A stretch of 64,000 bases of DNA, taken from Paenibacillus allorhizosphaerae. GTDB taxonomy: Bacteria > Bacillota > Bacilli > Paenibacillales > NBRC-103111. Both the position numbers and the translations under genes were made by a program. Location: the NCBI RefSeq assembly GCF_910594985.1, contig NZ_CAJVCE010000020.1:62001-126000 (forward strand), in the 5' to 3' direction. Below, piece after piece: positions 16,672 through 25,239 of this stretch. The notes under the pieces were generated by a model. That model did not search any database and was not told the origin of the DNA. It saw only the letters and a list, made by a program, of their open reading frames with translations. Positions within the stretch are counted from its first letter, which is position 1. Every line of letters starts with the position of its first letter.

Positions 16672-17762
16672 AAGCCTGCAACCCCGACCCTTTCCTTGTA
16701 TATCTCACAGATTTTATCGGCTACCCGGGATATTTCCATCTCTTTGCTTATGCGCTTTCTCAATTCTTTACTCCAGTAATTATTTTCGTGTTTAAATCGC
16801 AACCCTTCGATAACTGCCTTTGTCATATTTTTCTCATCCAAGGGTAGGAGACGTTTATGGTCACAGAAATAATATTTTATTGCTTTTTTGAAATTGTCTG
16901 GTGTAACCAAACCAAACACTCCCTTGGTACCGACAGCGATCAGAGGGCGTTCGCAAGACATCGCTTCCAACGCAACTCGTCCGGTTCCCACAACGTAATC
17001 ACTTATCGAATACAGCGCCGACATATCGATTCGGTTTCCAAGATATTGGATCTGTTTTGATCTTATGGACTCGTTAATGCTTTTATCGATTTTGTCGGCT
17101 TTCATTCCACCGCCAGCGATCAAAATATGCATATCCGGAAATTCCTTTAACACATCGATAACGCATGTCTTTAACAACAACTTGCAAATCTCATACTTCT
17201 CAAATTCCAATCGGCTGGCGTACAATAGCACCTTAGCTTCCATGGGGATGTTTAAACGTTCTCTGAGGTTTGATTTTTTCGCGCTAAATTCCTCCATATC
17301 GATTCCATTTGGAAGAAGCAGCGATTTGATTCCATGCTTTTGCAGCCATTTCCGAACCGGCAAACTAACACTAATCAAGGTAGGTTTATTTAACGGACGA
17401 TTGATTAGCCTGCGCAATACCGAAGGGTCGTAGTATGTTCCGTGAATCGTGTACACCATATGAATATTATTTTTCTTGGAAATTTGCGCGGCATAGTTGC
17501 CACTGCTCTCCAAATGGGCATGGATTACATTAATTTTATGGATTCGAACCCAATCCTCGAATTTTTTCCTGCTATTTCCAAAGTTGTAGATCGTGCAGGA
17601 AAGTTTTCTGAATTCGGCTTCCAGAGGCCCCGGCTTCCCCGCTACAAAAACGGTCACACCTCGACTTAACAGTACTTTTGCAAGGGATAGGACATGAGTC
17701 TCTGTTCCTCCAATATCAAAAGCGTCAAGCATCATAAGCACCCTTATATCTTGCTCCTCCAA
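16668..17762 (-). CDS. Family 4-type glycosyltransferase
   Basis: The 364-residue protein is a GT-B glycosyltransferase. The N-terminal GGTETHVLSLAKVLLSRGVTVFVAG motif, the acceptor-domain HAHLESSGNYAAQ, VYTIHGTYYDPS, LLPNGIDMEEF and the C-terminal GTGRVALEAMSCERPLIAVGTKG all fit. The last lacks the usual E-x7-E spacing, so donor use may differ. Start is a TTG with a G-rich Shine-Dalgarno; GTG at 17738 is possible. It overlaps the PIG-L deacetylase. Sequence is more like capsule or surface-glycan enzymes than like BshA. Confidence 0.82.
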   Translation of the reverse strand: MEEQDIRVLMMLDAFDIGGTETHVLSLAKVLLSRGVTVFVAGKPGPLEAEFRKLSCTIYNFGNSRKKFEDWVRIHKINVIHAHLESSGNYAAQISKKNNIHMVYTIHGTYYDPSVLRRLINRPLNKPTLISVSLPVRKWLQKHGIKSLLLPNGIDMEEFSAKKSNLRERLNIPMEAKVLLYASRLEFEKYEICKLLLKTCVIDVLKEFPDMHILIAGGGMKADKIDKSINESIRSKQIQYLGNRIDMSALYSISDYVVGTGRVALEAMSCERPLIAVGTKGVFGLVTPDNFKKAIKYYFCDHKRLLPLDEKNMTKAVIEGLRFKHENNYWSKELRKRISKEMEISRVADKICEIYKERVGVAGL

Positions 17763-18118
17763 ATCCCCATCCCCCTTACTTTCTAAGAGTTATGTGTTTG
17801 CCACAGTTATAAATGATGAAAATGGAGGCTTTAATGAAACGGCCTGTATCTATATGCCGGAAAATATACATATGCCGTCATAGCTGTACTTTAAGATAAT
17901 TCCACTTACAACTATAGTGGTTTATCCTCTTTCGCTGCTTTCCGTATGTTTCGAATGGATTGCAACAATCCTTCACGTATTCACCTATAATAATTGTACT
18001 CACCGTTATTCGTTCGGCGTTTACTTCGTATGCTCGTCGTTGCAGCTGCGGTTCTTTCAGTTCGTAATGAGCTATTATAAGAAAACCTTGCATAGGAAAG
18101 TATATCCGCCGCAATTAA
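17763..18118. other. AT-rich intergenic region, nothing recognised
   Basis: About 356 bp with noticeably lower GC than the flanks lie between the glycosyltransferase promoter side and the PhyH terminator. No gene, hairpin or promoter was convincing. Confidence 0.45.
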
Positions 18119-18143
18119 AAAAAGGAAGCGTCAATGCGCTTCC
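18116..18143 (-). terminator. Terminator overlapping the PhyH stop
   Basis: GGAAGCG (18124-18130) pairs with CGCTTCC (18137-18143). On the minus strand the hairpin is followed by TTTTTTT. Its right arm lies inside the last codons of the PhyH gene. Confidence 0.8.
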
Positions 18144-18952
18144 TTCGCCTCGTATTCCGTGCCGCACGGCCCGCCGTCCATATTATTATCGATGCCCTGT
18201 ACCTCTGTACCGTCATAATGGTACATCGGCTTATAATGCTTGCCGATCTTCGTCGCCGAAGAATTGGCGTAGTGGCAAATGAACGCCCGGCGGAAACGGT
18301 CGGCCGATGTGTTCGGATATGATCCGTGAATGACGCTGCCGTTGAAGAAAAGCACATCTCCCGCTTCCAACCTGACCGGCACAGGCTCATAGCCTTCCGG
18401 CACATCGACTTCTTCTCTCGTGAACGATACGGCCGGGTCCGCCCGATGCGGGCACAAAATATCAAGTCGGTTCGACTCCGGCACGACGAACAGCCCGCCG
18501 TTCTCTTCATCGGCCGTATCGACCGCGGTCCAGGCAGCGATGCACGTACCAGGCTCCACCTTCAAGTAGAAATTGTCCTGGTGCAGCGCCTGCCCTTTCG
18601 CCCCCGGCGGCTTGAAATAAAACATGCTCTGCGCAGCGAGCGGCTCTTCTCCGTAAAGGTCGGCGAGTACATTCATGACCTTCGGGTGAAGCATATACCC
18701 CATCGCCGTCTCGTTATAGCGGTGAGGATGCATCATGCGCGGATACTGCTTCAGTATATCTCCCCCCGCTTCTTCCGCAGAAACGGGATGAAAGTAGCCC
18801 GGTATCGGCCCGGCTGCATGCAAATCCATGAACAGCTCCTTCAACTCGCTTACTTCCTCTTGGAACAAACCCTGCACCACTAAAAAACCTTCTTCACGAA
18901 ACTGCTGCTTTTGTGTTTCGGACAATACGCCACCAAGCGCCTGTAAAGTCAT
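18131..18952 (-). CDS. Phytanoyl-CoA dioxygenase (PhyH) family protein
   Basis: This 273-residue non-haem iron(II)/2-oxoglutarate dioxygenase carries the facial triad His124-x-Asp126 (ALHQDNFY) and distal His209 (SVIHGSYPN). A nearby Arg in RFRRAFICHYA should bind 2-oxoglutarate. WTAVDTADEENGGLFVVPESN is typical of the family. It hydroxylates an unknown small molecule in the cytosol. GGAGGGG lies before the ATG. An AraC-type regulator is divergent, and AraC plus PhyH pairs are common in Paenibacillaceae. Confidence 0.9.
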   Translation of the reverse strand: MTLQALGGVLSETQKQQFREEGFLVVQGLFQEEVSELKELFMDLHAAGPIPGYFHPVSAEEAGGDILKQYPRMMHPHRYNETAMGYMLHPKVMNVLADLYGEEPLAAQSMFYFKPPGAKGQALHQDNFYLKVEPGTCIAAWTAVDTADEENGGLFVVPESNRLDILCPHRADPAVSFTREEVDVPEGYEPVPVRLEAGDVLFFNGSVIHGSYPNTSADRFRRAFICHYANSSATKIGKHYKPMYHYDGTEVQGIDNNMDGGPCGTEYEAKEAH

Positions 18953-19150
18953 CGCTACCCCTCCTGTATTTTAGGGTGAACCTCGAATATTTCTTGATTG
19001 TATTATAAAATGAACTTGCGGATACTGGAATGAATAGAGCAGCTGAATACCTTAACAATCCTGCTACAGATGAGTGTCCGAAGCTCTCTGTTATGAATAA
19101 CTATATCCATATGCTGCAATCGTGAGCGTATGGCAAGGGGGAATGAACAC

Positions 19151-19996
19151 GTGGCTGAACACCACAACGATCCTGTAAAAGAAACAAAAGCTCCGCCTCC
19201 GGGCATACTGGTGGCCGGGCATTTTCGCGAAACCTACGGCTATGCGACCATGCGTTCCAAAGGGACGCGCGATTGGCTTATGACATTTACGATCGCCGGG
19301 CAGGGCGAATACCGGTCGGACGGCCGCAGTGTAAGCTGCTGCGAGGGGGATGTCATCCTGCTGCCGCCTGGCGTGCCTCACCATTACTACACGCCGGAAG
19401 GGCATGATTGGGACTTTTATTGGGCGCACTTCGTACCCGAACCGCGCTGGTCCGAGCTGCTGCAGCCAGCCATGTCTGGCGGAGGCCTTATTCGGCTGAA
19501 GTTCGAGCACAAGACGACATTCGAGCGGATCGTCACCGCCTTCGAGCGACTGCTCAAGTACAGTCTCGAGGATGGAACGGATTACTACCAGCGTCTGCTG
19601 TCACTGAACGCGATGGAGGAAATCGTCGTGCTGCTGGCCAAAAACACGCAAAAACGCGGGCACCTGGACCCGCGTATTGAGGAAACGCTGAACTATATTA
19701 GCTCCCATCTGAAGGAGCAGCATACGATCGAATCGCTTGCGCACCGGGTACTTTTGTCTCCCTCGCGCCTGTCGCATTTGTTCCGCGAACAGACCGGCGA
19801 TTCGGTGATGGATACGCTCATCAAGCTTCGCTTGCGCCATGCGGCGCGGCTTCTGGAGCACACATCGCTGCGCATCTCGGAAGTAGCGGAAGAAGTCGGC
19901 TTTCACAGCCCGTTTTACTTCACCAAGCAGTTTACCGCTTGCTTCGGGCAAAATCCGAGCCAGTTTCGCGCCGCCACAAACCATGCGGGGGACTAA
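19151..19996 (+). CDS. AraC-family regulator, divergent from PhyH
   Basis: GTG 19151 with GGGGG 9 nt upstream is preferred; an in-frame ATG at 19130 is the alternative. The protein is about 281 residues. The N-terminal cupin sensor has GQGEYRSDGRSVSCCEGDVILLPPGVPHHYYTPE. The C-terminal double HTH has ESLAHRVLLSPSRLSHLFREQTGDSVMDTLIKLRLRHAARLLEHT and ISEVAEEVGFHSPFYFTKQFTACFGQNPSQFR. It probably activates the neighbouring dioxygenase in response to a small carbohydrate-like ligand. The spacer between the two genes is about 200 bp. Confidence 0.88.
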   Translation: MAEHHNDPVKETKAPPPGILVAGHFRETYGYATMRSKGTRDWLMTFTIAGQGEYRSDGRSVSCCEGDVILLPPGVPHHYYTPEGHDWDFYWAHFVPEPRWSELLQPAMSGGGLIRLKFEHKTTFERIVTAFERLLKYSLEDGTDYYQRLLSLNAMEEIVVLLAKNTQKRGHLDPRIEETLNYISSHLKEQHTIESLAHRVLLSPSRLSHLFREQTGDSVMDTLIKLRLRHAARLLEHTSLRISEVAEEVGFHSPFYFTKQFTACFGQNPSQFRAATNHAGD

Positions 19997-20031
19997 TCCC
20001 CTTCTGCTTGCCGTCTTGTTCCCGCGGTCGC

Positions 20032-20661
20032 TTAGGCATCCTCATGGGAATTCGGTGAATGGAACAGCTCGGTGACACTTACGCATTCATATTGTTTCTT
20101 GTTTAACTTGCCCAGCAGCTTTTCCATTGCTTCTATCGTTTGGCGCCGATCACCGCCGGAATCGTGCATGAGCACAATGGCGCCTTTATTTAGTTTGGAC
20201 ATGACTGTGCCAACAATAGGTTTGACGCCGGGTCTTTTGTAATCGTGCGTGTCTATAGAAGCCATGATCGTCAAATATCCAAATTTTTGTGCAGCCTTCA
20301 CCACCTGACGATTACAGGACAAGTACGGCGGGCGGAATAAGCGGGGCTTTGTTTCCGTAATATTTTGAATGATGAGCTCGGTTTTCAGCAGCTCCTCGTG
20401 CATTGGCCCGGCATCCAATTTCGACAAATCCGGGTGGCTGTACGTATGATTGCCCAAATCATGCCCTTCCTCAACGATCCGTCGCGCCAGGCTCGGATAG
20501 CTTTCCAGCTGTCGTCCTACGGCAAAAAACGTCGCTTTCGCCCCTGCCGCTTTAAGCAAATCTAGAAGAAACGGCGTATGCTTCGGGTCGGGTCCGTCGT
20601 CAAAAGTTAACGCAATCTTTTTGTCCGATGTGCGATGCTTATATATGAGGTTGCCCGTCAT
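20032..20661 (-). CDS. NodB-type polysaccharide deacetylase without signal peptide
   Basis: The ATG at 20661 follows GAGGTGG and gives 209 residues. All NodB motifs are present: TFDDGPD (Asp21-Asp22), HTYSHPDL (His72, His76), RPPY (Arg110-Tyr113), a central DTHDYKRPG, and LMHDSGG (His166). The reaction is metal-dependent removal of N-acetyl from a hexosamine polymer or precursor. Unlike most bacillar relatives it has no signal peptide or membrane anchor. Together with overlap to a cytosolic glycosyltransferase, this suggests it acts on an intracellular precursor. Confidence 0.88.
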   Translation of the reverse strand: MTGNLIYKHRTSDKKIALTFDDGPDPKHTPFLLDLLKAAGAKATFFAVGRQLESYPSLARRIVEEGHDLGNHTYSHPDLSKLDAGPMHEELLKTELIIQNITETKPRLFRPPYLSCNRQVVKAAQKFGYLTIMASIDTHDYKRPGVKPIVGTVMSKLNKGAIVLMHDSGGDRRQTIEAMEKLLGKLNKKQYECVSVTELFHSPNSHEDA

Positions 20662-21379
20662 GTGCCACCTCATCGACTTTCTTTTTCTTATTTTCGAGAA
20701 ACCGTTTGTAATCGTTGGTTATGCATATGAGCTTTGATTTCCTCTTCAAATGGTCGTTCGCTACATTCCAGGTGTGATAAGATTCAGGTCTGCGCAGGCA
20801 TACGTAATTCTTTTTGTCCGTGGCGTAAACCTTGTAGTGTTTTTCCAAGCATTTGGCTATAAAGAAGGAATCTTCCCCTCTGTTCAAATCGGGGAACTTC
20901 ACTTTCTCGGCGACCTTCTTCCTGAACAGCAGCGTTGAGCCCTTAACCCCTCCGCTTTTGGTCAAAAATTTGTTGACTACCCTGTAATGCAAATGCACGG
21001 CAAGCATCTTTTCCTGCATAAAATACATATAGACCGTTCGCTTACAGACCACGTCCGCATCCATCATATTCATCGCTTTCATTTGCTGCGAAAGATACCC
21101 GGGCATGTAGAAATCATCGTCGTCTATTTTGGCGATCGTATCGTATTTGCTCCGATGAATCCCGTAATTCAAACATTCCCCCAAGGTTTTCGTGCCCGGC
21201 TGCTTGTATACCGTGACATCTTGGTATTTTTTGGCCCTCTCCCGCCATTTATGCAAGTCCATATCGTCTCGATTCAAAATAATAATCAATTCTTTCGGGC
21301 CATAATCTTGATTCTCGTAATTTTGAAAAACATTATCCATAAACTCTTCCCTCATAGTGCAGCATATGACGGAGATCAT
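20639..21379 (-). CDS. Family 2-type glycosyltransferase
   Basis: The 246-residue GT-A enzyme starts MISVICCTMREEFMDNVFQNY. The donor-binding acidic cluster is AKIDDDDFYMPGY (Asp86-Asp89), and GEDSFFIAKCL serves as the acceptor-side ED motif. No membrane segment is visible. It overlaps the deacetylase start by 23 nt. The pair could add and then deacetylate an amino sugar on a surface-glycan or spore-coat precursor. A GGGGGGG stretch precedes the ATG. Confidence 0.85.
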   Translation of the reverse strand: MISVICCTMREEFMDNVFQNYENQDYGPKELIIILNRDDMDLHKWRERAKKYQDVTVYKQPGTKTLGECLNYGIHRSKYDTIAKIDDDDFYMPGYLSQQMKAMNMMDADVVCKRTVYMYFMQEKMLAVHLHYRVVNKFLTKSGGVKGSTLLFRKKVAEKVKFPDLNRGEDSFFIAKCLEKHYKVYATDKKNYVCLRRPESYHTWNVANDHLKRKSKLICITNDYKRFLENKKKKVDEVAHDGQPHI

Positions 21380-21444
21380 ACTATCCCCCCCTTATCGAGG
21401 TGAAGTCGCAGTCTTGGACGGTCCTTCGCAATAAGTTGCCACCT

Positions 21445-21490
21445 CAAAACTAAATTGCAGCCCGGCACCCGATAGAGACAAGCTGCAATT
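21445..21490 (-). terminator. Terminator for the small YjcZ-like gene
   Basis: Perfect 9-bp arms AATTGCAGC (21453-21461) and GCTGCAATT (21482-21490) are separated by 20 nt. On the minus strand the hairpin is followed by a short TTTT tract. Confidence 0.6.
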
Positions 21491-21522
21491 CTCATTCCGT
21501 CCGCTTCCGTAAAAGGCGGAAC

Positions 21523-21639
21523 TTACACTCCGAAAAATCCGAAGCTAGCCACAATGATGAGCAAAATGAACAACACCAAAATGGCGCCTGCCGCTACAAA
21601 CCCGCCGAAACAACTAAGCGAACCGCCAAAGAAACCCAT
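21523..21639 (-). CDS. YjcZ-family small sporulation/membrane peptide
   Basis: A 38-residue frame starts at ATG 21639 behind GGAGTGATTCGG. It reads MGFFGGSLSCFGGFVAAGAI and then LVLFILLIIVASFGFFGV. The Gly/Phe-rich N-terminus and the single helix with the VLFILLIIV core match the YjcZ family and the other copy at 2536-2628. A hairpin terminator follows. A role in the spore envelope is inferred from the family. Confidence 0.85.
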   Translation of the reverse strand: MGFFGGSLSCFGGFVAAGAILVLFILLIIVASFGFFGV

Positions 21640-21753
21640 CCGAATCACTCCTTATACTGAAATAAGCAGCGGTCCCGTCCCTCCGCTCCCATTCAGTATA
21701 TGTAAGCCGCCTTTGCCGGTATGGATAGCTGTCATGCGGCTCGGAAAATTACG

Positions 21754-22821
21754 TTAACGCGCGGCGATGAAGACACACACCGGCTTCTTGATGCCGGTTT
21801 CCCGCGCAGCCTCCGCCAATCTTCCCGTACCGGAATCGATGGCGAACGTAACGATCGTGTCGGAGTCCTGATTCGCGGCGATCAAATAAGAGCCATCCGG
21901 CGTAACCGCAAAATTGCGCGGCGTCCGTCCTCCGGTGGACACATGCTCTATAGCCGTCAGACGAACGCGGTCTTCCGCAATCCTGAATACGGCGATGCTG
22001 TCATGTCCGCGGTTGGAGGCGTACAAGTAACGCCCGCAAGGCGATACTTTAATTTCGGCGCAGCCGTTCCATCCTTTATAATCGGCCGGAAGCGTCGAGT
22101 AGGTCCCCTGCTCATTCAATTCGCCGTCCGCCGCATCATATGCATACGAAGTAACGGTCGAGTCGAGCTCGTGAATGACATACAGCGCGTCTCCGTTCGG
22201 ATGAAACGCAAGATGCCTCGGGCCGGAGCCGGGCCGCGCCGCCACTTCGCGATGGAGGACCAGCTTCCGCTCGCACCGGTCCAACCGGTACACCATGATC
22301 CGATCCGTCCCCAGATCAGGGACCAATATATATTGCCCGGACGGGTCCGGAAATACGGAGTGCGGATGCGGTCCCTCCTGCCGCTGCGGGTTGACGCTGC
22401 CTCCCTCATGTTTGGCTTCGCAAGCGAGCGGACCGATGCCGCCGCCCGCTTCAATCGGATACAGCACGACATTGCCGCCGTTATAGTTGGCTGCGGCCAG
22501 CAGACTCCCCTCCCCGCACAGCCGCAGATGGCAGGGCGCGCTTCCAAGCGTAGGCTGCTCGTCCATGATCCGCAGTCCTCCGCCGCTTGGCTCAATCGCG
22601 ATGCTGTACACCTTCCCTTGCTCGGTCTCGCTGACTGCATACAACCTTGTCTCCGCCGGATTTACCTCGAGAAAAGAAGGATTGGCAATCCCCGCGAGCT
22701 CCTGTTTCAGCGTGAGCATACCGGTTTCCCGTTGAAATGCAAACTGATAAATGCCCGCGGATGTTTCCGGGGCGTAACATCCGATATATACATGGTAATC
22801 GTCCGACTTTTGCTGCAGCAC
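21754..22821 (-). CDS. pgl: Lactonase-family beta-propeller (6-phosphogluconolactonase-like)
   Basis: GTG 22821 with AAGGAG upstream gives 355 residues. Seven-bladed propeller repeats are visible, for example NPSFLEVNPAETRLYAVSE, GSAPCHLRLCGEGSLLAAANYNGGNV, EGPHPHSVFPDPSGQYILVPDLGTDRI and GPRHLAFHPNGDALYVIHEL. This is the YkgB/Pgl type that hydrolyses 6-phosphogluconolactone in the pentose phosphate route. The family also includes enzymes on other lactones and carboxymuconate. No pathway neighbour helps decide. It has no signal peptide. Confidence 0.85.
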   Translation of the reverse strand: MLQQKSDDYHVYIGCYAPETSAGIYQFAFQRETGMLTLKQELAGIANPSFLEVNPAETRLYAVSETEQGKVYSIAIEPSGGGLRIMDEQPTLGSAPCHLRLCGEGSLLAAANYNGGNVVLYPIEAGGGIGPLACEAKHEGGSVNPQRQEGPHPHSVFPDPSGQYILVPDLGTDRIMVYRLDRCERKLVLHREVAARPGSGPRHLAFHPNGDALYVIHELDSTVTSYAYDAADGELNEQGTYSTLPADYKGWNGCAEIKVSPCGRYLYASNRGHDSIAVFRIAEDRVRLTAIEHVSTGGRTPRNFAVTPDGSYLIAANQDSDTIVTFAIDSGTGRLAEAARETGIKKPVCVFIAAR

Positions 22822-22980
22822 AGGCTCAACTCCTTTTTATCGATGAATCTTATGTCTGTTTCCAGTATACCCCTTTGCGGCGATTACACAATTGCAGCGA
22901 AGGGAGTAACGATTGCCCTGCAAAACATGGTACAATACTTAGATAGGTTGGAAACCGCTATGTAAAATGAGGTGAGCTGC

Positions 22981-24162
22981 TTGAAGTTTAATTTTGACCG
23001 CATCATTGACCGCCGTAACACCCATTCGTATAAATGGGACCAATCCGGGAAATTGTTCGGCAGCGAAGATATTATGCCGCTGTGGGTGGCCGACATGGAT
23101 TTCGAAAGCCCTCCCGCCGTGAAGGAAGCGCTCGTCCGTCGTGCCGAGCTGGGGATTTACGGGTACAGCATCAAAAGCAACACCTATGTGGAAGCCATCG
23201 TCCGCTGGTTCGAGCGGCGCCATCACTGGACGCTTCGGCCGGAATGGACCACGGATTCCCCCGGGATCGTCACTTCGTTAAGCCTTGCCGTAGAGCTGTA
23301 CAGCGAGCCGGGAAGCCAAGTGATTTTGCAATCGCCGGTCTATTATCCGTTCTACGACGTCATTCGCATGAACGGCCGGGAAGTAGCGAAAAATCCGCTC
23401 ATTTTGCGTGATGGCAGGTACGAAATGGATTACGCGCACCTGGAAGAGCTGATGCGGGGAGGCGCGAAGCTTCTGCTGCTTTGCAGCCCGCACAACCCGG
23501 GCGGACGCATCTGGGACCGCGAAGAGCTGCTGCGTCTCGGGGAGCTGTGCCTTCGTCACGGCGTCACGGTCATTTCCGACGAAATTCACTGTGACCTGGC
23601 GCTCCCCGGGCATACGCACGTGCCGTTTGCCTCGTTGTCCGAGGAACTGGCGAATATTACGCTTACTTGCCTGGCGCCGACCAAGACATTCAATTTGCCG
23701 GGCATTCAATCGTCCTTCATCGTAGCGTCGAATCCGGACATCAAGCGAAAGTTCGATATGCGCATGAAGACGCTCAGCCTCCATATGACAAACTTTTTCG
23801 TGCCGGATGCGGTACAAGCCGCCTATAACGAAGGCGACGAGTGGCTGGACGAGCTGCTGCAATATATCGACGGCAACGTTGAATATGCGATCCGCTATTT
23901 ATCCGAGCATTTGCCGCAGATCGAAGTGATGCGTCCCGACGGCACGTACTTGCTGTGGCTCGACTGCCGCGGCCTCCGTCTCGACGTGAAGGGGTTGAAG
24001 AAGCTGATGTTCGAGGAAGCGAGAGTCGCCTTCAGCGAAGGCTCCGTTTTCGGAACGGAAGCGGAAGGCTACTTGCGGATCAACCTCGCTTGCCCACGTT
24101 CGCTGCTTCAGGAAGCATTGGAGCGTTTTTGCACGGCTGCCGCCGCTTATGCGGTGAAGTAG
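22981..24162 (+). CDS. patB: PatB/MalY-type PLP C-S lyase
   Basis: TTG 22981 is chosen because the protein then begins MKFNFDRIIDRRNTHSYKWD like its relatives and GAGGTGA sits just upstream. The 393-residue fold-type I PLP enzyme has LWVADMDFESPPAV, CSPHNPGGRIW, VISDEIHCDL, and Lys235 in APTKTFNLPGIQ as the Schiff-base lysine. The family cleaves cystathionine or cysteine conjugates to a thiol, pyruvate and ammonia. It is monocistronic, with a terminator after it. Confidence 0.9.
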   Translation: MKFNFDRIIDRRNTHSYKWDQSGKLFGSEDIMPLWVADMDFESPPAVKEALVRRAELGIYGYSIKSNTYVEAIVRWFERRHHWTLRPEWTTDSPGIVTSLSLAVELYSEPGSQVILQSPVYYPFYDVIRMNGREVAKNPLILRDGRYEMDYAHLEELMRGGAKLLLLCSPHNPGGRIWDREELLRLGELCLRHGVTVISDEIHCDLALPGHTHVPFASLSEELANITLTCLAPTKTFNLPGIQSSFIVASNPDIKRKFDMRMKTLSLHMTNFFVPDAVQAAYNEGDEWLDELLQYIDGNVEYAIRYLSEHLPQIEVMRPDGTYLLWLDCRGLRLDVKGLKKLMFEEARVAFSEGSVFGTEAEGYLRINLACPRSLLQEALERFCTAAAAYAVK

Positions 24163-24273
24163 CGGTTATTATCATAACTTCGGTATTGCATCTAGCCGCC
24201 GAGCATGCGGTCAGCACGACATTGATCCCGTTCGCGCAATAACCGGAAAGCGGTTGGATTATCGCGCTAACAC

Positions 24274-24322
24274 AAAAGGTGTCCTGCCAAGTCGACGGAC
24301 TTGGTCAGGACACCTTATTTGT
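24274..24322. terminator. Terminator after patB
   Basis: AAGGTGTCCTG pairs with CAGGACACCTT, with an inner AAGTC/GACTT stem. A- and T-rich flanks on both sides fit convergent use by patB and the methyltransferase gene. Confidence 0.8.
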
Positions 24323-24394
24323 GCAGCCGGCATGGCATGGTAAGGGATAGCCCGGGTTCAAGTTCCCATTCTCCGTCCTCTTTAAGCCGGTATC

Positions 24395-25213
24395 CTATGC
24401 TGGCGCCCTGCCGGTCACGATATAATACAGATTCGTCACCTTCAGCCCTCTGGAAGTTACATGCTTATGAAAAATTTCTTCAATATCTTTCAGTCGTTCC
24501 CTCCAAACCTGTTCTCGTAAACGACGGCTTTGACCAAAATATTTTTTGATCAACACATCGACCGGTCTTGAAAGATATTCCGTTTCTTCGATGATCCGGA
24601 TTTCGATGTCGGACAAGCCGCTTCCGGGAAGCTCGAGATGATTCGCGATGTGCTGGAGCGATCGGTTTGTATCGAATGCCGGCACCGGTGTGTACAAGTC
24701 GGGAAACAGCGCGCGCAGGCCGCCGTCCGTTCCGCCGTGCATCAAATGCAGCACCGTCCCGCCCGGCTTGATCACTCTTCTGCCTTCCCGGTTGTTTTCC
24801 CGAAACAGCCATGGTCCCTTTTTCGAGCAGACGACGTCAAAATAATCGTCTTCGAACGGCAGCCCTTCATTCGCATTCACAGCAATGAAGCGATACGACT
24901 GCTGCGGTTTCCGGCGATTGGCCGTGGCGATAAACGCGTCTACGATATCAATCCCTACCGCTTCCTTCGCTTTGATCGCCCAACGGTGAAGGAAGTCTCC
25001 GTGGCCGCAGCCGACATCGAGCAGCCGGGAGTTCTCCCCAATACTCGCCGCCAATAACTGCCCGAACGTATCTTCTGCTCTGGGCTCTTCAAACTCCGAC
25101 TTCCACGGATAAGCGTATTCTCCATACTCCCCGGCAAGCTGCTCATACCATGCCCTGCTGTGGGGATCGATCCAGTCCGGATGCTGCATTGGATTTGAAA
25201 ACGATCGGGTCAC
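24395..25213 (-). CDS. Class I SAM-dependent methyltransferase
   Basis: The 272-residue protein has motif I LLDVGCGHGDFL at about 64-75, AVGIDIV for ribose binding, GLPFEDDYFDVVCSKKGPW, and VIKPGGTVLHLM. It is a small-molecule or natural-product-type methyltransferase, and the substrate is not evident. The C-terminal region (about 200-272, RPVDVLIKKYFGQSRRLREQVWRERL) is basic. The gene begins 26 nt after the HTH-F1-beta fusion gene on the same strand, so the two form an operon, which is its only functional hint. Confidence 0.85.
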   Translation of the reverse strand: MTRSFSNPMQHPDWIDPHSRAWYEQLAGEYGEYAYPWKSEFEEPRAEDTFGQLLAASIGENSRLLDVGCGHGDFLHRWAIKAKEAVGIDIVDAFIATANRRKPQQSYRFIAVNANEGLPFEDDYFDVVCSKKGPWLFRENNREGRRVIKPGGTVLHLMHGGTDGGLRALFPDLYTPVPAFDTNRSLQHIANHLELPGSGLSDIEIRIIEETEYLSRPVDVLIKKYFGQSRRLREQVWRERLKDIEEIFHKHVTSRGLKVTNLYYIVTGRAPA

Positions 25214-25239
25214 CGGCTACCGCTCCTTTGCCTGTCGAT

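Noticed and set aside
16668-17762. Assignment of the glycosyltransferase as BshA (bacillithiol)
   Set aside because: The BshA start signature GGSGIIATELG and its donor-site motif are absent; the gene resembles surface-glycan transferases more, so no symbol was given.
18124-18143. Hairpin as an operator
   Set aside because: On the minus strand it is followed by seven T and overlaps the PhyH stop, so it is a terminator.
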